A DNA stretch of 64,000 nucleotides from Nostoc sp. JL33. Its GTDB lineage: Bacteria; Cyanobacteriota; Cyanobacteriia; Cyanobacteriales; Nostocaceae. A program made the translations under genes and the position numbers. Below, one piece after another: positions 44,539 through 53,136 of the stretch. The number at the start of each line of letters is the position of its first letter. The stretch's first letter is position 1. Under the pieces are notes generated by a model. That model made no database searches and was not told the DNA's origin. It saw nothing but the letters and a program-made list of their open reading frames with translations. The DNA lies in the NCBI RefSeq assembly GCF_017114985.1, contig NZ_JABXKP010000052.1, positions 62,001-126,000 of the forward strand, written 5' to 3'.

Positions 44539-45180
44539 ATGACAGAAGCTGTTACGCAACCAGCTTTGGTGATTCCCCAGCTAATTGTCGGGTTGGGGAA
44601 TCCAGAAGCTAAGTACGACCAAACACGCCATAATATCGGCTTTGCTGCTGTAGAAACTCTCTCCCGTTCTTGGCGCATTCCCTTAGCAGAAAACCGCAAG
44701 TTTCAGGGTGAGTATGGCGAGGGTATGGCCTCAGGTGGAGGTAAAATTCGCTTGCTAAAGCCGTTAACTTATATGAATCGCTCAGGACAGTCAATACAAG
44801 CGGTGACAAGTTGGTATAAATTGCCGCCTGAGTCAGTGCTAGTGATTTATGACGATATGGATTTGCCCTTGGGAAAAACTCGTCTGCGCTTATCTGGTTC
44901 CGCCGGGGGACATAACGGCATGAAAAGTGCGATCGCGCATCTTAGTACCCAAAACTTTCCCCGTTTGCGAATCGGTATTGGTAAACCCAAAGGTGCAGCT
45001 AATAACGATGATTCCGATGCTGTCTCCCATGTGCTGGGGCGATTTTCCTCTGCCGAAAATCAGCAAATGTCTCTTGTACTTCAGTTCGTGGTTGAGTGTA
45101 TTGAACTAAGCCTCAAACAGGGAGTAGAAAAGGCGATGAATCTTTGTAATAGCCGCACCATTAATAATTCTGACTCTTAG
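44539..45180 (+). CDS. pth: Peptidyl-tRNA hydrolase
   Basis: A 213-residue enzyme that releases peptides from peptidyl-tRNA dropped by ribosomes. Conserved features are LIVGLGNPEAKYDQTRHNIG (Asn and catalytic His), KPLTYMNRSGQS, YDDMDLPLGKTRLR and GSAGGHNGMKS. The ATG at 44539 (MTEAVTQPAL) is preferred to a TTG at 44524, as repeats run up to that point. Confidence 0.96.
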   Translation: MTEAVTQPALVIPQLIVGLGNPEAKYDQTRHNIGFAAVETLSRSWRIPLAENRKFQGEYGEGMASGGGKIRLLKPLTYMNRSGQSIQAVTSWYKLPPESVLVIYDDMDLPLGKTRLRLSGSAGGHNGMKSAIAHLSTQNFPRLRIGIGKPKGAANNDDSDAVSHVLGRFSSAENQQMSLVLQFVVECIELSLKQGVEKAMNLCNSRTINNSDS

Positions 45181-45426
45181 GGTTGGATGAATACTGTCCT
45201 ATCAGCGAGAACAAAGTCAGCTAACCGATGTTTGAAGGCGCTTATTTTGGTTGATGAGCAGCGATTTTAGCTTGCTCTATCCAACCAAGATAAAGCCCTT
45301 AACGGAAGCATCTCAATGAGTGTAAAGAACCTTGTAAAACCTCACTCCAACCCTCTCCGTGGGTTCGGAGAGGGAGCAAGAATTTTGTTTCTCATCTGTG
45401 ATAAAATATGATTATATTTACAGGTT

Positions 45427-45771
45427 TTAAAAGTTAATTCTGCCCTGATTTAGTAATTTATATCCAGATGCTAATGCTGCAAAAGAAATTATGAAATCCC
45501 ATAAGCTAGTTGGCTTTAAAATAACTCCACCACTTAAGAAAACTAGTACTATGCCAATGCCTAGAAAAATCCATCCCAAGTTACCAGTTTCTCTACGAAA
45601 AAAAACTAATGCAAATACACCTATCATAGTTGCGAAAACTGAAGCTGTAGCAGGTAATGTCCGGTAAGAATATGAATAGTAACCGCTAACAAATATGATG
45701 TTTTGACCAAAAAAGTATAAGCCTATAAAAATTAGGATTAAACCTATAAGTCTGATTAACAGTCTGCTCAT
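45427..45771 (-). CDS. Small membrane protein, unrecognised
   Basis: 114 residues with about four hydrophobic segments (LLIRLIGLILIFIGLYFFG; ATASVFATMIGVFALVFF; NLGWIFLGIGIVLVFLSGG; WDFIISFAALASGYKLL). There is no recognised family. AT-rich and alone on its strand. The gap before it (45181-45426) contains a CTCTCC-type hairpin at 45352-45374 and otherwise nothing notable. Confidence 0.6.
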   Translation of the reverse strand: MSRLLIRLIGLILIFIGLYFFGQNIIFVSGYYSYSYRTLPATASVFATMIGVFALVFFRRETGNLGWIFLGIGIVLVFLSGGVILKPTSLWDFIISFAALASGYKLLNQGRINF

Positions 45772-45964
45772 AATATTTTTATATTTTTAATGGCTGCACC
45801 CAATTTTGATCCGATTATACGGCAGTTTTTTAAATAGTACTAAATTTTACCTTAAATACTATTATTAAGTGAATACACGCAATAAGAATGCCGCCTGTCT
45901 GAAGATGTAAGTACAACTAATGTTGATTACATAAAGTAGTCCTTGCCAGTGTTTGATCAAGGTG

Positions 45965-46085
45965 CTTTAATAGCGATGTCTGACGACAAGAAGCAGAGCT
46001 TCTACGCATTGGGCAAAACAGTCATACTTACAGAATATGTACAAGACACGCAGCGACTCGACATCAGACATTGCTGCTAGTGTTG
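45965..46085. repeat. Inverted repeat with AGCGATGTCTGACG-type ends
   Basis: AGCGATGTCTGACGACAAG (about 45972-45990) and CTCGACATCAGACATTGCTG (46057-46076) are imperfect inverted copies about 65 bp apart. The AGACATCGC core relates to units at 35459-35468 and 58319-58328. The 411-bp gap before the band-7 gene is otherwise AT-rich without a gene. Confidence 0.55.
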
Positions 46086-46182
46086 ATAAAATTACAGACT
46101 CAAAACATTAAACTCAAAGATATGACAAGCTAGTAGCATATCCTTGACACTAAATTCTCCCCAAAGCTGAATAGGAGTATAG

Positions 46183-47028
46183 ATGGAGCCAATAATCATT
46201 TTTATAGTTTTAGTGCTTATAGGTTATGCCTTAGGTTCTGCAAAACTGATTAATCAAGGTAATGAAGCCCTAGTCGAACGCCTGGGGCGGTATCATCGCA
46301 AACTTAAGCCAGGGCTGAACTTTATTGTTCCCTTGGTGGATCAGGTTGTGATGGAAGATACCACGCGAGAGCAAATTTTAGACATCAAGCCTCAGAATGT
46401 GATCACCCAAGATAATATTTCTGTGGAAGTGGACGCTATTGTGTACTGGCGGCTCAGAGATATTGAGAAAAGCTTTTACGCTATTGAGGATCTGCAAGGC
46501 GCACTGACACAGGTGACTACAACCACGCTCCGGGAAATCATTGCCCAGAACACTCTGGAGCAGACCAATGTCTCCAGAGTGGAGATGCACTCAGCTCTGT
46601 TATTCGAGTTGAATAATATAACGGCAGATTGGGGAGTTGATATTCTCCGGTTAGATATTCAGAGAATTACCCTACCTGAGAGTGTACGCAAATCGAGGGA
46701 AGAGGAGCAAGCCGCTGAAATCAAAAAACGGGCGGTGATTACTGAAGCACAAGGGCAAAAGGAAGCTGCTATTAAGAAAGCAGAAGGAACTATGGCTTCA
46801 GTGCAAATCATTTCTGAAGCTCTACGTTCCAATCCTGACAGTAGGGACATTCTGCGGTATCTTGTAGCTCAAGATTACGTAGATGCCAGCCAAAAACTTG
46901 GTGAGAGCAATAATGCCAAAATTGTCTTTGTAGACCCAGCTAACTCAAGTGAAATGTTTCAGGAGTTGATAGCCGAGTCGATAGTTACAGAAGGTCACGG
47001 CAAAAAATCCGAAAATGGTAATACTTAA
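46183..47028 (+). CDS. SPFH/Band 7 protein, stomatin/QmcA-like
   Basis: A 281-residue membrane protein: N-terminal anchor (IIIFIVLVLIGYALGSAKLI), a band-7 domain (ALVERLGRYHRKLKPGLNFI, VPLVDQVV, RLRDIEKSFYAIEDLQGAL, TTLREIIAQNTLEQ), and a helical coiled-coil tail (EAQGQKEAAIKKAEGTMASV). Such proteins form large oligomeric rings in membrane microdomains. No NfeD partner gene is adjacent, so it resembles stand-alone QmcA-type members. Confidence 0.9.
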   Translation: MEPIIIFIVLVLIGYALGSAKLINQGNEALVERLGRYHRKLKPGLNFIVPLVDQVVMEDTTREQILDIKPQNVITQDNISVEVDAIVYWRLRDIEKSFYAIEDLQGALTQVTTTTLREIIAQNTLEQTNVSRVEMHSALLFELNNITADWGVDILRLDIQRITLPESVRKSREEEQAAEIKKRAVITEAQGQKEAAIKKAEGTMASVQIISEALRSNPDSRDILRYLVAQDYVDASQKLGESNNAKIVFVDPANSSEMFQELIAESIVTEGHGKKSENGNT

Positions 47029-47037
47029 GAGTCAAAC

Positions 47038-47070
47038 AATTTTGGATTTTGGATTTTAGATTTTGGATTA
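47038..47070. repeat. TTTTGGA heptamer repeat
   Basis: About four TTTTGGA/TTTTAGA heptamers lie between the band-7 gene and the convergent folP gene. They belong to the same family as the arrays at 44264 and 48955 and the coding inserts at 33626 and 41241. Confidence 0.85.
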
Positions 47071-47117
47071 ACCCCATAGATAAATCTAGAATCTGCTTGC
47101 TCTGTAACATCAAGCAA

Positions 47118-47978
47118 TTATTGGTCAGGCTGTGCGGCTTGTCTCAATAGTGCATCGGCTACTAGTGAAACATCGCGCATTTCTTGAACATCGTGAACTC
47201 GAAGGATATCAGCGCCATTAAAAATAGCAGCACAACAAGCTGCTGCTGTTCCCCAAACTCGTGCTTTGGGATCTGGTTGATTTAAAATGCGACCAATGAA
47301 ACTTTTACGAGATGCTCCTACCAAGATAGGACAGTTGAGTGTTGCCAGCGATCGCAAGCCGCGAAAAATTTCTAAATTTTGCTCATACTTCTTAGCAAAG
47401 CCAATACCAGGATCAATAATAATTTTATCTAGGTGAATGCCCGCAGTAGTTGCTACCCCAATTTGCCGAGCCAAAAAACTATAAATCTCTTTGAGCAAAT
47501 CTTGATAATCAGTCTGTTGTTGCATTGTCTGTGGTGTTCCTCGGATGTGCATTAAAATCATCGGCACACCTAACTCTGCCACTGTTGGCAACATTTCTGA
47601 GTCAAAAGTGCCACCAGAAATATCATTAATTATATCCGCTCCAGCTTCTACAGATGCCCTAGCTACAGCAGCACGGGTAGTATCTACAGAAATCGGGACT
47701 GAAATTTCTGGTCTTAGCACCTGTAACACCGATAGTATCCGGTCAAGTTCCTCAGCCAAAGTTATTTGCTTTGCCCCTGGTCGAGTTGATTGACCGCCCA
47801 CATCGATGATGTCAGCACCAGCAGCTACCAGTGCTTGCGCCTGTATTAAAGCCGCAGAGGTCGTGTTAAACTCACCCCCATCACTAAAGCTATCAGGCGT
47901 CACATTCAAAATCCCCATCAAATAAGTTCGCTGTCCCCAATCGAAACAGCGTCCTCGAATTATCAAATTGCTTGGCAT
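47118..47978 (-). CDS. folP: Dihydropteroate synthase
   Basis: A 286-residue TIM-barrel enzyme that joins p-aminobenzoate to hydroxymethyl-dihydropterin pyrophosphate in folate synthesis. It has MGILNVTPDSFSDGG, DIIDVGGQSTRPGA, SVDTTRAAVA, DIINDISGG, LMHIRGTPQTMQ, IIDPGIGFAK and a C-terminal RVHDV. Downstream of tpiA on the same strand with a 52-bp spacer holding a solo 21-bp palindrome, so the two may be co-transcribed. Confidence 0.97.
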   Translation of the reverse strand: MPSNLIIRGRCFDWGQRTYLMGILNVTPDSFSDGGEFNTTSAALIQAQALVAAGADIIDVGGQSTRPGAKQITLAEELDRILSVLQVLRPEISVPISVDTTRAAVARASVEAGADIINDISGGTFDSEMLPTVAELGVPMILMHIRGTPQTMQQQTDYQDLLKEIYSFLARQIGVATTAGIHLDKIIIDPGIGFAKKYEQNLEIFRGLRSLATLNCPILVGASRKSFIGRILNQPDPKARVWGTAAACCAAIFNGADILRVHDVQEMRDVSLVADALLRQAAQPDQ

Positions 47979-47991
47979 AAATCTACATTAG

Positions 47992-48019
47992 GCATTCCCA
48001 TGCTCTGCATGGGAACGAG
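47992..48019. repeat. Solo copy of the 21-bp palindrome between tpiA and folP
   Basis: GCATTCCCATGC-TCT-GCATGGGAACGAG: the palindrome 47995-48015 plus the outer AACGAG typical of the element ends at 34030 and 4154. Only one end is present here. It would form a hairpin in the tpiA-folP transcript. Confidence 0.8.
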
Positions 48020-48030
48020 AATAAGGCACA

Positions 48031-48762
48031 TCAGACTGAGTGAAAATTCACAATCCGAGCGAAACTCTCAGCTTCCAGACTTGCTCCTCCTACTAAAACA
48101 CCATCAATTTCTGGTTGAGCCATGATCTCATCAATATTATTCGGCTTGACTGAGCCGCCATATTGAATTGATACATTCGGATTACTCAACTGGCTACGAA
48201 TTAAGCCAATTATCCGATTAGCTTCCACTGTTTCACAAGTATCACCCGTGCCTATCGCCCAAATTGGTTCATAAGCAATTACCAAATTATTCTGATCAAT
48301 ATCTACCAAGCCTTTGTCGAGTTGGAGAGTAATCACTGATTCAGTTTCTCCCGCATCTCGTTGTTGTTTAGTTTCGCCAACACAGAGAATTGGGGTTAAA
48401 CCAAACCTTTGAGCAGTTCGGAGGCGTAGATTAACGGTGCCATCGGTTTCACCAAAGTATTGCCGTCGTTCACTATGACCGACAATCACAAAGCGCACAC
48501 CACTTTCTGTCAGCATTGGGGCAGAAATCTCACCCGTATAGGCTCCATATTCTTCCCAGTGGACATTTTGCGCCCCCAGTTGGATGAGGCTACCGTGCAA
48601 CGTCTTGGACAAAACACTTAAATCAGTGAACGGAGGGCACAATATCACTTCTCGCCCGTCGGGGGTTTCCTCTAAGTGGGGCAGAAATCCTTGTAAAAAC
48701 TCCTGGGTCTCTGCCTGGGTTTTGAACATTTTCCAGTTGCCGGCAATAACGATTTTCCGCAC
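48031..48762 (-). CDS. tpiA: Triosephosphate isomerase
   Basis: A 243-residue TIM-barrel enzyme interconverting glyceraldehyde-3-phosphate and dihydroxyacetone phosphate. It has [15 protein letters not shown] (catalytic Lys), [15 protein letters not shown] (His), [10 protein letters not shown] (Glu) and [11 protein letters not shown] prefer the GTG at 48762 ([12 protein letters not shown]), where the family starts; a TTG at 48777 is possible. Confidence 0.96.
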   Translation of the reverse strand: MRKIVIAGNWKMFKTQAETQEFLQGFLPHLEETPDGREVILCPPFTDLSVLSKTLHGSLIQLGAQNVHWEEYGAYTGEISAPMLTESGVRFVIVGHSERRQYFGETDGTVNLRLRTAQRFGLTPILCVGETKQQRDAGETESVITLQLDKGLVDIDQNNLVIAYEPIWAIGTGDTCETVEANRIIGLIRSQLSNPNVSIQYGGSVKPNNIDEIMAQPEIDGVLVGGASLEAESFARIVNFHSV

Positions 48763-48834
48763 AGGTAATTTAGTCAAGATTCTAACGCGTTATTTAGATG
48801 CATTTTTCAGTTTATGACTTTTTGTTAGCCATTA

Positions 48835-48996
48835 GTCTACTAATTGGGCATTGGGCATGGGGCATTGGGCATACTTATTCCCCTTGTCTGGCTTGTCTGC
48901 CTCATCTCGCCAAACCGCTCCTAAAAATAACTAGGATAGTAAACGGGGTGTATTTAAAATTTAAAATCTAAAATTTAAAATCTAAAATCTAAAATT
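48835..48996. repeat. Heptamer repeats before the GTPase gene
   Basis: TTGGGCA heptamers (48844-48872) and AAAATCT/AAAATTT heptamers (48954-48995) fill this divergent spacer, the latter running to the start codon of the downstream gene, so its ribosome site lies in or is replaced by repeat sequence. Confidence 0.85.
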
Positions 48997-48999
48997 GAT

Positions 49000-50481
49000 A
49001 TGACTTCGACATTGCCCTTGCCTGAACCTGATCAAAGCGATTCCACCAACACTGATGCAAATTCTCTCAGCTGGGAGGAAGAACTGGATAATGCTATTTT
49101 CAGTTTTGAAGACATTCAAACAGAACTGAATTATAAACAAGCACAAACGGCGCTACGAAACTTGGTAGCCAATCTTGACCTCACCCCCCAAGAAAAAACC
49201 GGGTTAGAGGCGGAAATTGCTGATTTGGAAACCATGCTGGGGAAGTTAGACCGCATGGTGGTACAGATTGCGGCTTTTGGCATGGTGGGACGTGGGAAGT
49301 CTTCGCTACTCAATGCTTTGGTTGGGCAAACAGTATTTGAAACTGGGCCGCTGCACGGTGTCACTCGTGCTGCACAAACAGTTAATTGGAGTATTAGTGA
49401 AGAGACGATTGGGGAAACTGAACGTGCTTTGCGAGTCACTCTCCCTGGTGTAGGTCAATCCCAGGTGGAATTAATTGATACTCCTGGGTTAGACGAAGTA
49501 GATGGTGCAACCCGTGCCGCGTTAGCTGAACAGATTGCAAAACTTGCCGATTTGATTCTGTTTGTGATATCTGGCGACATGACAAAGCTGGAATACATGG
49601 CTCTTTCTCAGTTGCGGGAAGCAGGTAAACCGATCATTCTGGTGTTTAACAAAGTAGACCAGTATCCAGAAGCAGACCGGATGGCAATTTATCACAAAAT
49701 CCGGGATGAAAGGGTGCGGGAATTACTCACACCTTTAGAAATTGTTATGGCTGCGGCATCGCCATTAGTGAAGACGGCGATTCGTCGCCCTGATGGTAGT
49801 AGGGGCATACAGTTGCGTACAGGGAATGCGAAAGTTGAGGAACTGAAGCTGAAAATTTTGGAGATTCTGCACCGTGAGGGTAAAGCCTTGGTTGCCCTCA
49901 ATACTATGCTTTATGCCGACATTGTAAATGAGCAATTGATTGAGCGAAAACTGATGATTCGGGAACAGAATGCGAATCAGTTGATTTGGAAGGCTGTGAT
50001 GACTAAGGCATTAGCGATCGCACTCAATCCCGTAACTGTGGTAGATATTCTCAGTAGTGTGGTTATTGATATCGCTCTGATTTTGGGTTTATCTAAACTC
50101 TATGGCTTCTCAATGACCGAAGCCGGGGCTGTACAATTGCTACAAAAAATCGCCCTGAGTATGGGCGGAATTGGTGCTAGTGAATTGTTGGCAAATTTGG
50201 GCTTGAGTGGATTAAAAACTTTACTTGGGATCTCTGCAACAGCTACGGGTGGCATTGCGCTAGGCCCTTATATATCGGTAGCAATCACCCAAGGGGGAGT
50301 AGCTGGTGTTTCTTCTTACGGGATTGGACAAGTTACCAAAGTTTATTTAGCTAATGGCGCGACTTGGGGGCCTGATGGGCCAAAAGCAGTGATTAATCGG
50401 ATTTTGACAAACCTAGATGAGACTTCAATTCTCAACCGGATTAAAGATGAATTACTCTACAAGGTAAAACTCAGAAAGTGA
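49000..50481 (+). CDS. Era/dynamin-like GTPase with DUF697-like membrane C-terminus
   Basis: A 493-residue GTPase: [17 protein letters not shown] (G1), a conserved Thr in GVTRAAQ (G2), DTPGLDEVDG (G3), NKVDQYPEAD (G4), AAASP (G5-like). The C-terminal part (about 340-450) has hydrophobic helices with VDILSSVVIDIALILGLSKL and glycine-rich segments, typical of the DUF697 group found in cyanobacteria. It probably acts at the membrane; the role is unknown. The N-terminal 90 residues form an acidic helical extension. Confidence 0.88.
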   Translation: MTSTLPLPEPDQSDSTNTDANSLSWEEELDNAIFSFEDIQTELNYKQAQTALRNLVANLDLTPQEKTGLEAEIADLETMLGKLDRMVVQIAAFGMVGRGKSSLLNALVGQTVFETGPLHGVTRAAQTVNWSISEETIGETERALRVTLPGVGQSQVELIDTPGLDEVDGATRAALAEQIAKLADLILFVISGDMTKLEYMALSQLREAGKPIILVFNKVDQYPEADRMAIYHKIRDERVRELLTPLEIVMAAASPLVKTAIRRPDGSRGIQLRTGNAKVEELKLKILEILHREGKALVALNTMLYADIVNEQLIERKLMIREQNANQLIWKAVMTKALAIALNPVTVVDILSSVVIDIALILGLSKLYGFSMTEAGAVQLLQKIALSMGGIGASELLANLGLSGLKTLLGISATATGGIALGPYISVAITQGGVAGVSSYGIGQVTKVYLANGATWGPDGPKAVINRILTNLDETSILNRIKDELLYKVKLRK

Positions 50482-50491
50482 TGCATATAAG

Positions 50492-50559
50492 ATAAAACCT
50501 CACCCTCAATCCCTCTCCTTGGTAAGGAGAGGGAAGCCGGAGGCAGAGTGAGGTTTTAT
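50492..50559. terminator. Double hairpin between convergent genes
   Basis: The outer arms ATAAAACCTCAC (50492-50503) and GTGAGGTTTTAT (50548-50559) are perfectly complementary. Inside, CCCTCTCCTT (50511-50520) pairs with AAGGAGAGGG (50524-50533). Lying between convergent stops and flanked by A-run and T-run, it can serve as a terminator in both directions. It is built from the CTCTCC repeat type. Confidence 0.75.
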
Positions 50560-50615
50560 ATTTAATTTGACCCACTTACTTAAGTGCGATCGCTCCCATT
50601 TATCAAAATACTATT

Positions 50616-51647
50616 TCAGAGCGCAGAACTATCAAACGCACTCTTGTAAGCATCAGCAGTTTCTATCCCAAAACCTCCAGCTTGGACATGACGAATTAGC
50701 GATTGAATGATGGGTACAGCAATACTAATACCAAATAAAGAATTCAAGCCTGCGATAACCACTGGTGCTGACAAAATGACTGTAAATTCTGGAAATAAAG
50801 CTAACACAGCCACCAAAACCAAAAAAACAATTGGTGTCGCAATACCTGCTGTCTTTGCTGCTTCAAAAATTAGATTTTTAAACTCTTCAACAGTAATCTC
50901 GCCCCGATAAAGATCCAAAGAATAGGAAATCGCTGTTACTACAACCTGGGTGAGAATAGCTGTTCCCGTTGCAGTAATACCAAGTCTAGCGATTGTTCCA
51001 GAATTGCTGACAATAGAATCTACCGCATTATAAACCCGAATATAAAACTGCTCGCCAACGGTCATTACTTTGGCACCTCGGCGGAGATTGTCAACGCCTA
51101 CTTCCCAAAGGATATTATCAGCAGCATTCGAGCCACCTTGGGAACGTGGATTGATGTGACTACCGTGTTTATCCCGAAGAAATTGACGAATTGTATATTC
51201 TTTGGCTTCAAGCTTTGATGTGCCAGGAATTTTCTCAAAAAGCTTCATCACATCCGCATCAGAGCGAGGTAAGTCTCCCACCCGAACACCAGCACGATAT
51301 CTCAGCCTATTTGCAATCTTTGGCATCTCTTGGGCTAATTGGGCAGCTGTCTGTGGTAAATTTTGCAAAGCATCAGCCATAACCATGCTAGATGTAGCAA
51401 CTCCAACAGCAGTTTCTTCAAATGTTTTACTAACATTTTGAATAGTTTGAAAACCTGACTGTGCTGCTATGGTTGACAAACTTTGTAAATCATTAACTGC
51501 ATGGATGCTTGAAGTAGTCATCTCGGTAGTAGCGTTTTTTATTCCATCAACTACCTCATCCATACCGTTTACGACATTGTTGGCTACTTCTTCAGCTTTA
51601 TCTCTAACCGTATCTGCCAACTTCTGAGCTTGGTTGATAAAATCCAT
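50616..51647 (-). CDS. Unrecognised membrane protein with HNH-like segment
   Basis: 343 residues. The first 120 form a long amphipathic helical region (VVNGMDEVVDGIKNATTEMT). Residues 153-195 contain HGSHINP (161-167) and GGSNAADN (171-178), an arrangement like the beta-beta-alpha-metal fold of HNH-type nucleases (H...H/N, GGSN..N). The last third has two or three membrane segments (TPIVFLVLVAVLALFPEF; APVVIAGLNSLFGISIAV). I know no described family with this combination. It is convergent with the GTPase gene. A degenerate nuclease or an HNH-like structural module are both possible. Confidence 0.55.
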   Translation of the reverse strand: MDFINQAQKLADTVRDKAEEVANNVVNGMDEVVDGIKNATTEMTTSSIHAVNDLQSLSTIAAQSGFQTIQNVSKTFEETAVGVATSSMVMADALQNLPQTAAQLAQEMPKIANRLRYRAGVRVGDLPRSDADVMKLFEKIPGTSKLEAKEYTIRQFLRDKHGSHINPRSQGGSNAADNILWEVGVDNLRRGAKVMTVGEQFYIRVYNAVDSIVSNSGTIARLGITATGTAILTQVVVTAISYSLDLYRGEITVEEFKNLIFEAAKTAGIATPIVFLVLVAVLALFPEFTVILSAPVVIAGLNSLFGISIAVPIIQSLIRHVQAGGFGIETADAYKSAFDSSAL

Positions 51648-52058
51648 GTTTTAGTAACCTTTCATTTCTGCTGTGGAGTGTTTGCTCCAGTTTCTCTTTT
51701 TAAGACTGAGAACCACCTCAGCATTAATGACGAATTTACTGGCAAAATTATTAAAGAGATAGTAATCAATTTATATCGTTCATGTATATTACTTTCAAAA
51801 ACTGAACTATCCGACTATAGAGGTGTGCAGTTGAGTGAGATACAAAAACTTTGCTGAAATGATTTTACAGCAATGACTTTGGTGTTGTCATCCAATCGAT
51901 AACCGCTATAAATCAGTTGTGACATTGGGCAGCAGACGGCGGCATCAGTTAGTCCGACCCGATCGCAGCTAGAAAGAGATTCGCTCGATAAAGTCTATGG
52001 AGTCGAAAGTTGCAAAGATACTAACAGCAATGGTTATCCCAAGTACTAAAAAATAGTC
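51648..52058. other. Intergenic, no feature seen
   Basis: This 411-bp AT-rich sequence lies between the upstream end of the 343-aa protein gene and the end of the lipoprotein gene. It contains no gene-like frame, repeat family member or clear hairpin that I can support. Confidence 0.6.
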
Positions 52059-52634
52059 TCATGGTTTGAGGTTTAGCGATTTAATAAAAGATGCCCCATT
52101 CGTTTTTAGTTCTTCAGATGATGGGGTTATGATTACAGCCTCAACAGCATAATTATTCTTTATACAAAGCAGACTTCTCTGATATAATAATTTATTCTTG
52201 ATATTTAATCCTTGTTTATTAATTTCTGATTGCAAGTCAGTACTGGGTTTGCCCATTAAAGTAAAGTCTTGACAGTTATATCCACTTTGATTAACGGGAG
52301 ACTGAGATACTTCTTTACCCTGAATAAAATTTGTTTTATTAGCAGTGTTAATTAGAATTTGTAAAACTTTTGGAATTTTCTGCGGAGCTATTTGTTTGGG
52401 AAAAGTTGAATAGGTCACTGAATATATAGATTCACTCTTAAGAGTTGTCCAATTATGGCTATTAATCACTTTTCCTGGAGAACTAACTTTTTCTAAAATA
52501 GTCCCTGGCATTAAGATACTAAAATTTCCTTCTTTGGATGTTAAAATTTTTTCTTGCGATGATACAGGTGTGCAAGCCGATAAAACAAATATCCCGAAAC
52601 AATTAATTATCCAAAAACGTTTAATGATGTTCAT
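52059..52634 (-). CDS. Putative lipoprotein, about 190 aa
   Basis: Begins MNIIKRFWIINCFGIFVLSA followed by CTP: a signal peptide with lipobox LSAC, so the mature protein is probably lipid-anchored after cleavage before Cys. The remainder (SILMPGTILEKVS, YNCQDFTLMGKPSTDLQ) resembles small cyanobacterial secreted proteins of unknown function. The ATG at 52634 gives a better signal peptide than one four codons earlier. AT-rich and alone on its strand. Confidence 0.7.
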   Translation of the reverse strand: MNIIKRFWIINCFGIFVLSACTPVSSQEKILTSKEGNFSILMPGTILEKVSSPGKVINSHNWTTLKSESIYSVTYSTFPKQIAPQKIPKVLQILINTANKTNFIQGKEVSQSPVNQSGYNCQDFTLMGKPSTDLQSEINKQGLNIKNKLLYQRSLLCIKNNYAVEAVIITPSSEELKTNGASFIKSLNLKP

Positions 52635-52712
52635 AAATAAATCCATAAGTGTTATTCGGTAACAATTTTTATTTAGAATGTCAAGCTATTCTCTCAACTC
52701 ATGCACACGTTA

Positions 52713-52904
52713 CTACTCCTGTTGTGTAATCTTGTAATTTGTAGCGTTTGCCTGACGAATTACAGCCAATGTCTTCAACACAGCGTCTTGTTTTAAGTTT
52801 TCCCATAATAGTGGTTTTTCTAACACAAAAGCTCCCAAATCAAATCTTGACCCAAAATTTCCCACCAACACGGCACTCATCACTTCAATAACCCACATCA
52901 GCAA
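52713..52904 (-). CDS. Possible 63-aa protein or gene fragment
   Basis: Reads MLMWVIEVMSAVLVGNFGSR through LAVIRQANATNYKITQQE. Codon use is unremarkable and no family is recognised. It could be the 3' remnant of a larger gene. The sequence upstream (52930-53035) carries iterated GAACT/AACTC motifs in both orientations and no continuation of the frame. Confidence 0.25.
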   Translation of the reverse strand: MLMWVIEVMSAVLVGNFGSRFDLGAFVLEKPLLWENLKQDAVLKTLAVIRQANATNYKITQQE

Positions 52905-53136
52905 GGCTTTCGGTAATTTTGGAGAAAGGTGACTTGGAAAATACGATTAAATTGAGCTTCTGAACTCGGAACTTGAGCTTTAGAACTCAATATGTCAAGT
53001 TCTACACTCAAACTCCGAGATTCTAAACTCTAACTTTCAACCTATTAAGTAAAATTGCCGATAGATTTTCTCCACTACTGATGCTTGCGGCTAAACTTTG
53101 GGAGATTTACAGACAAAATTGCACCTTTATCAAGTT

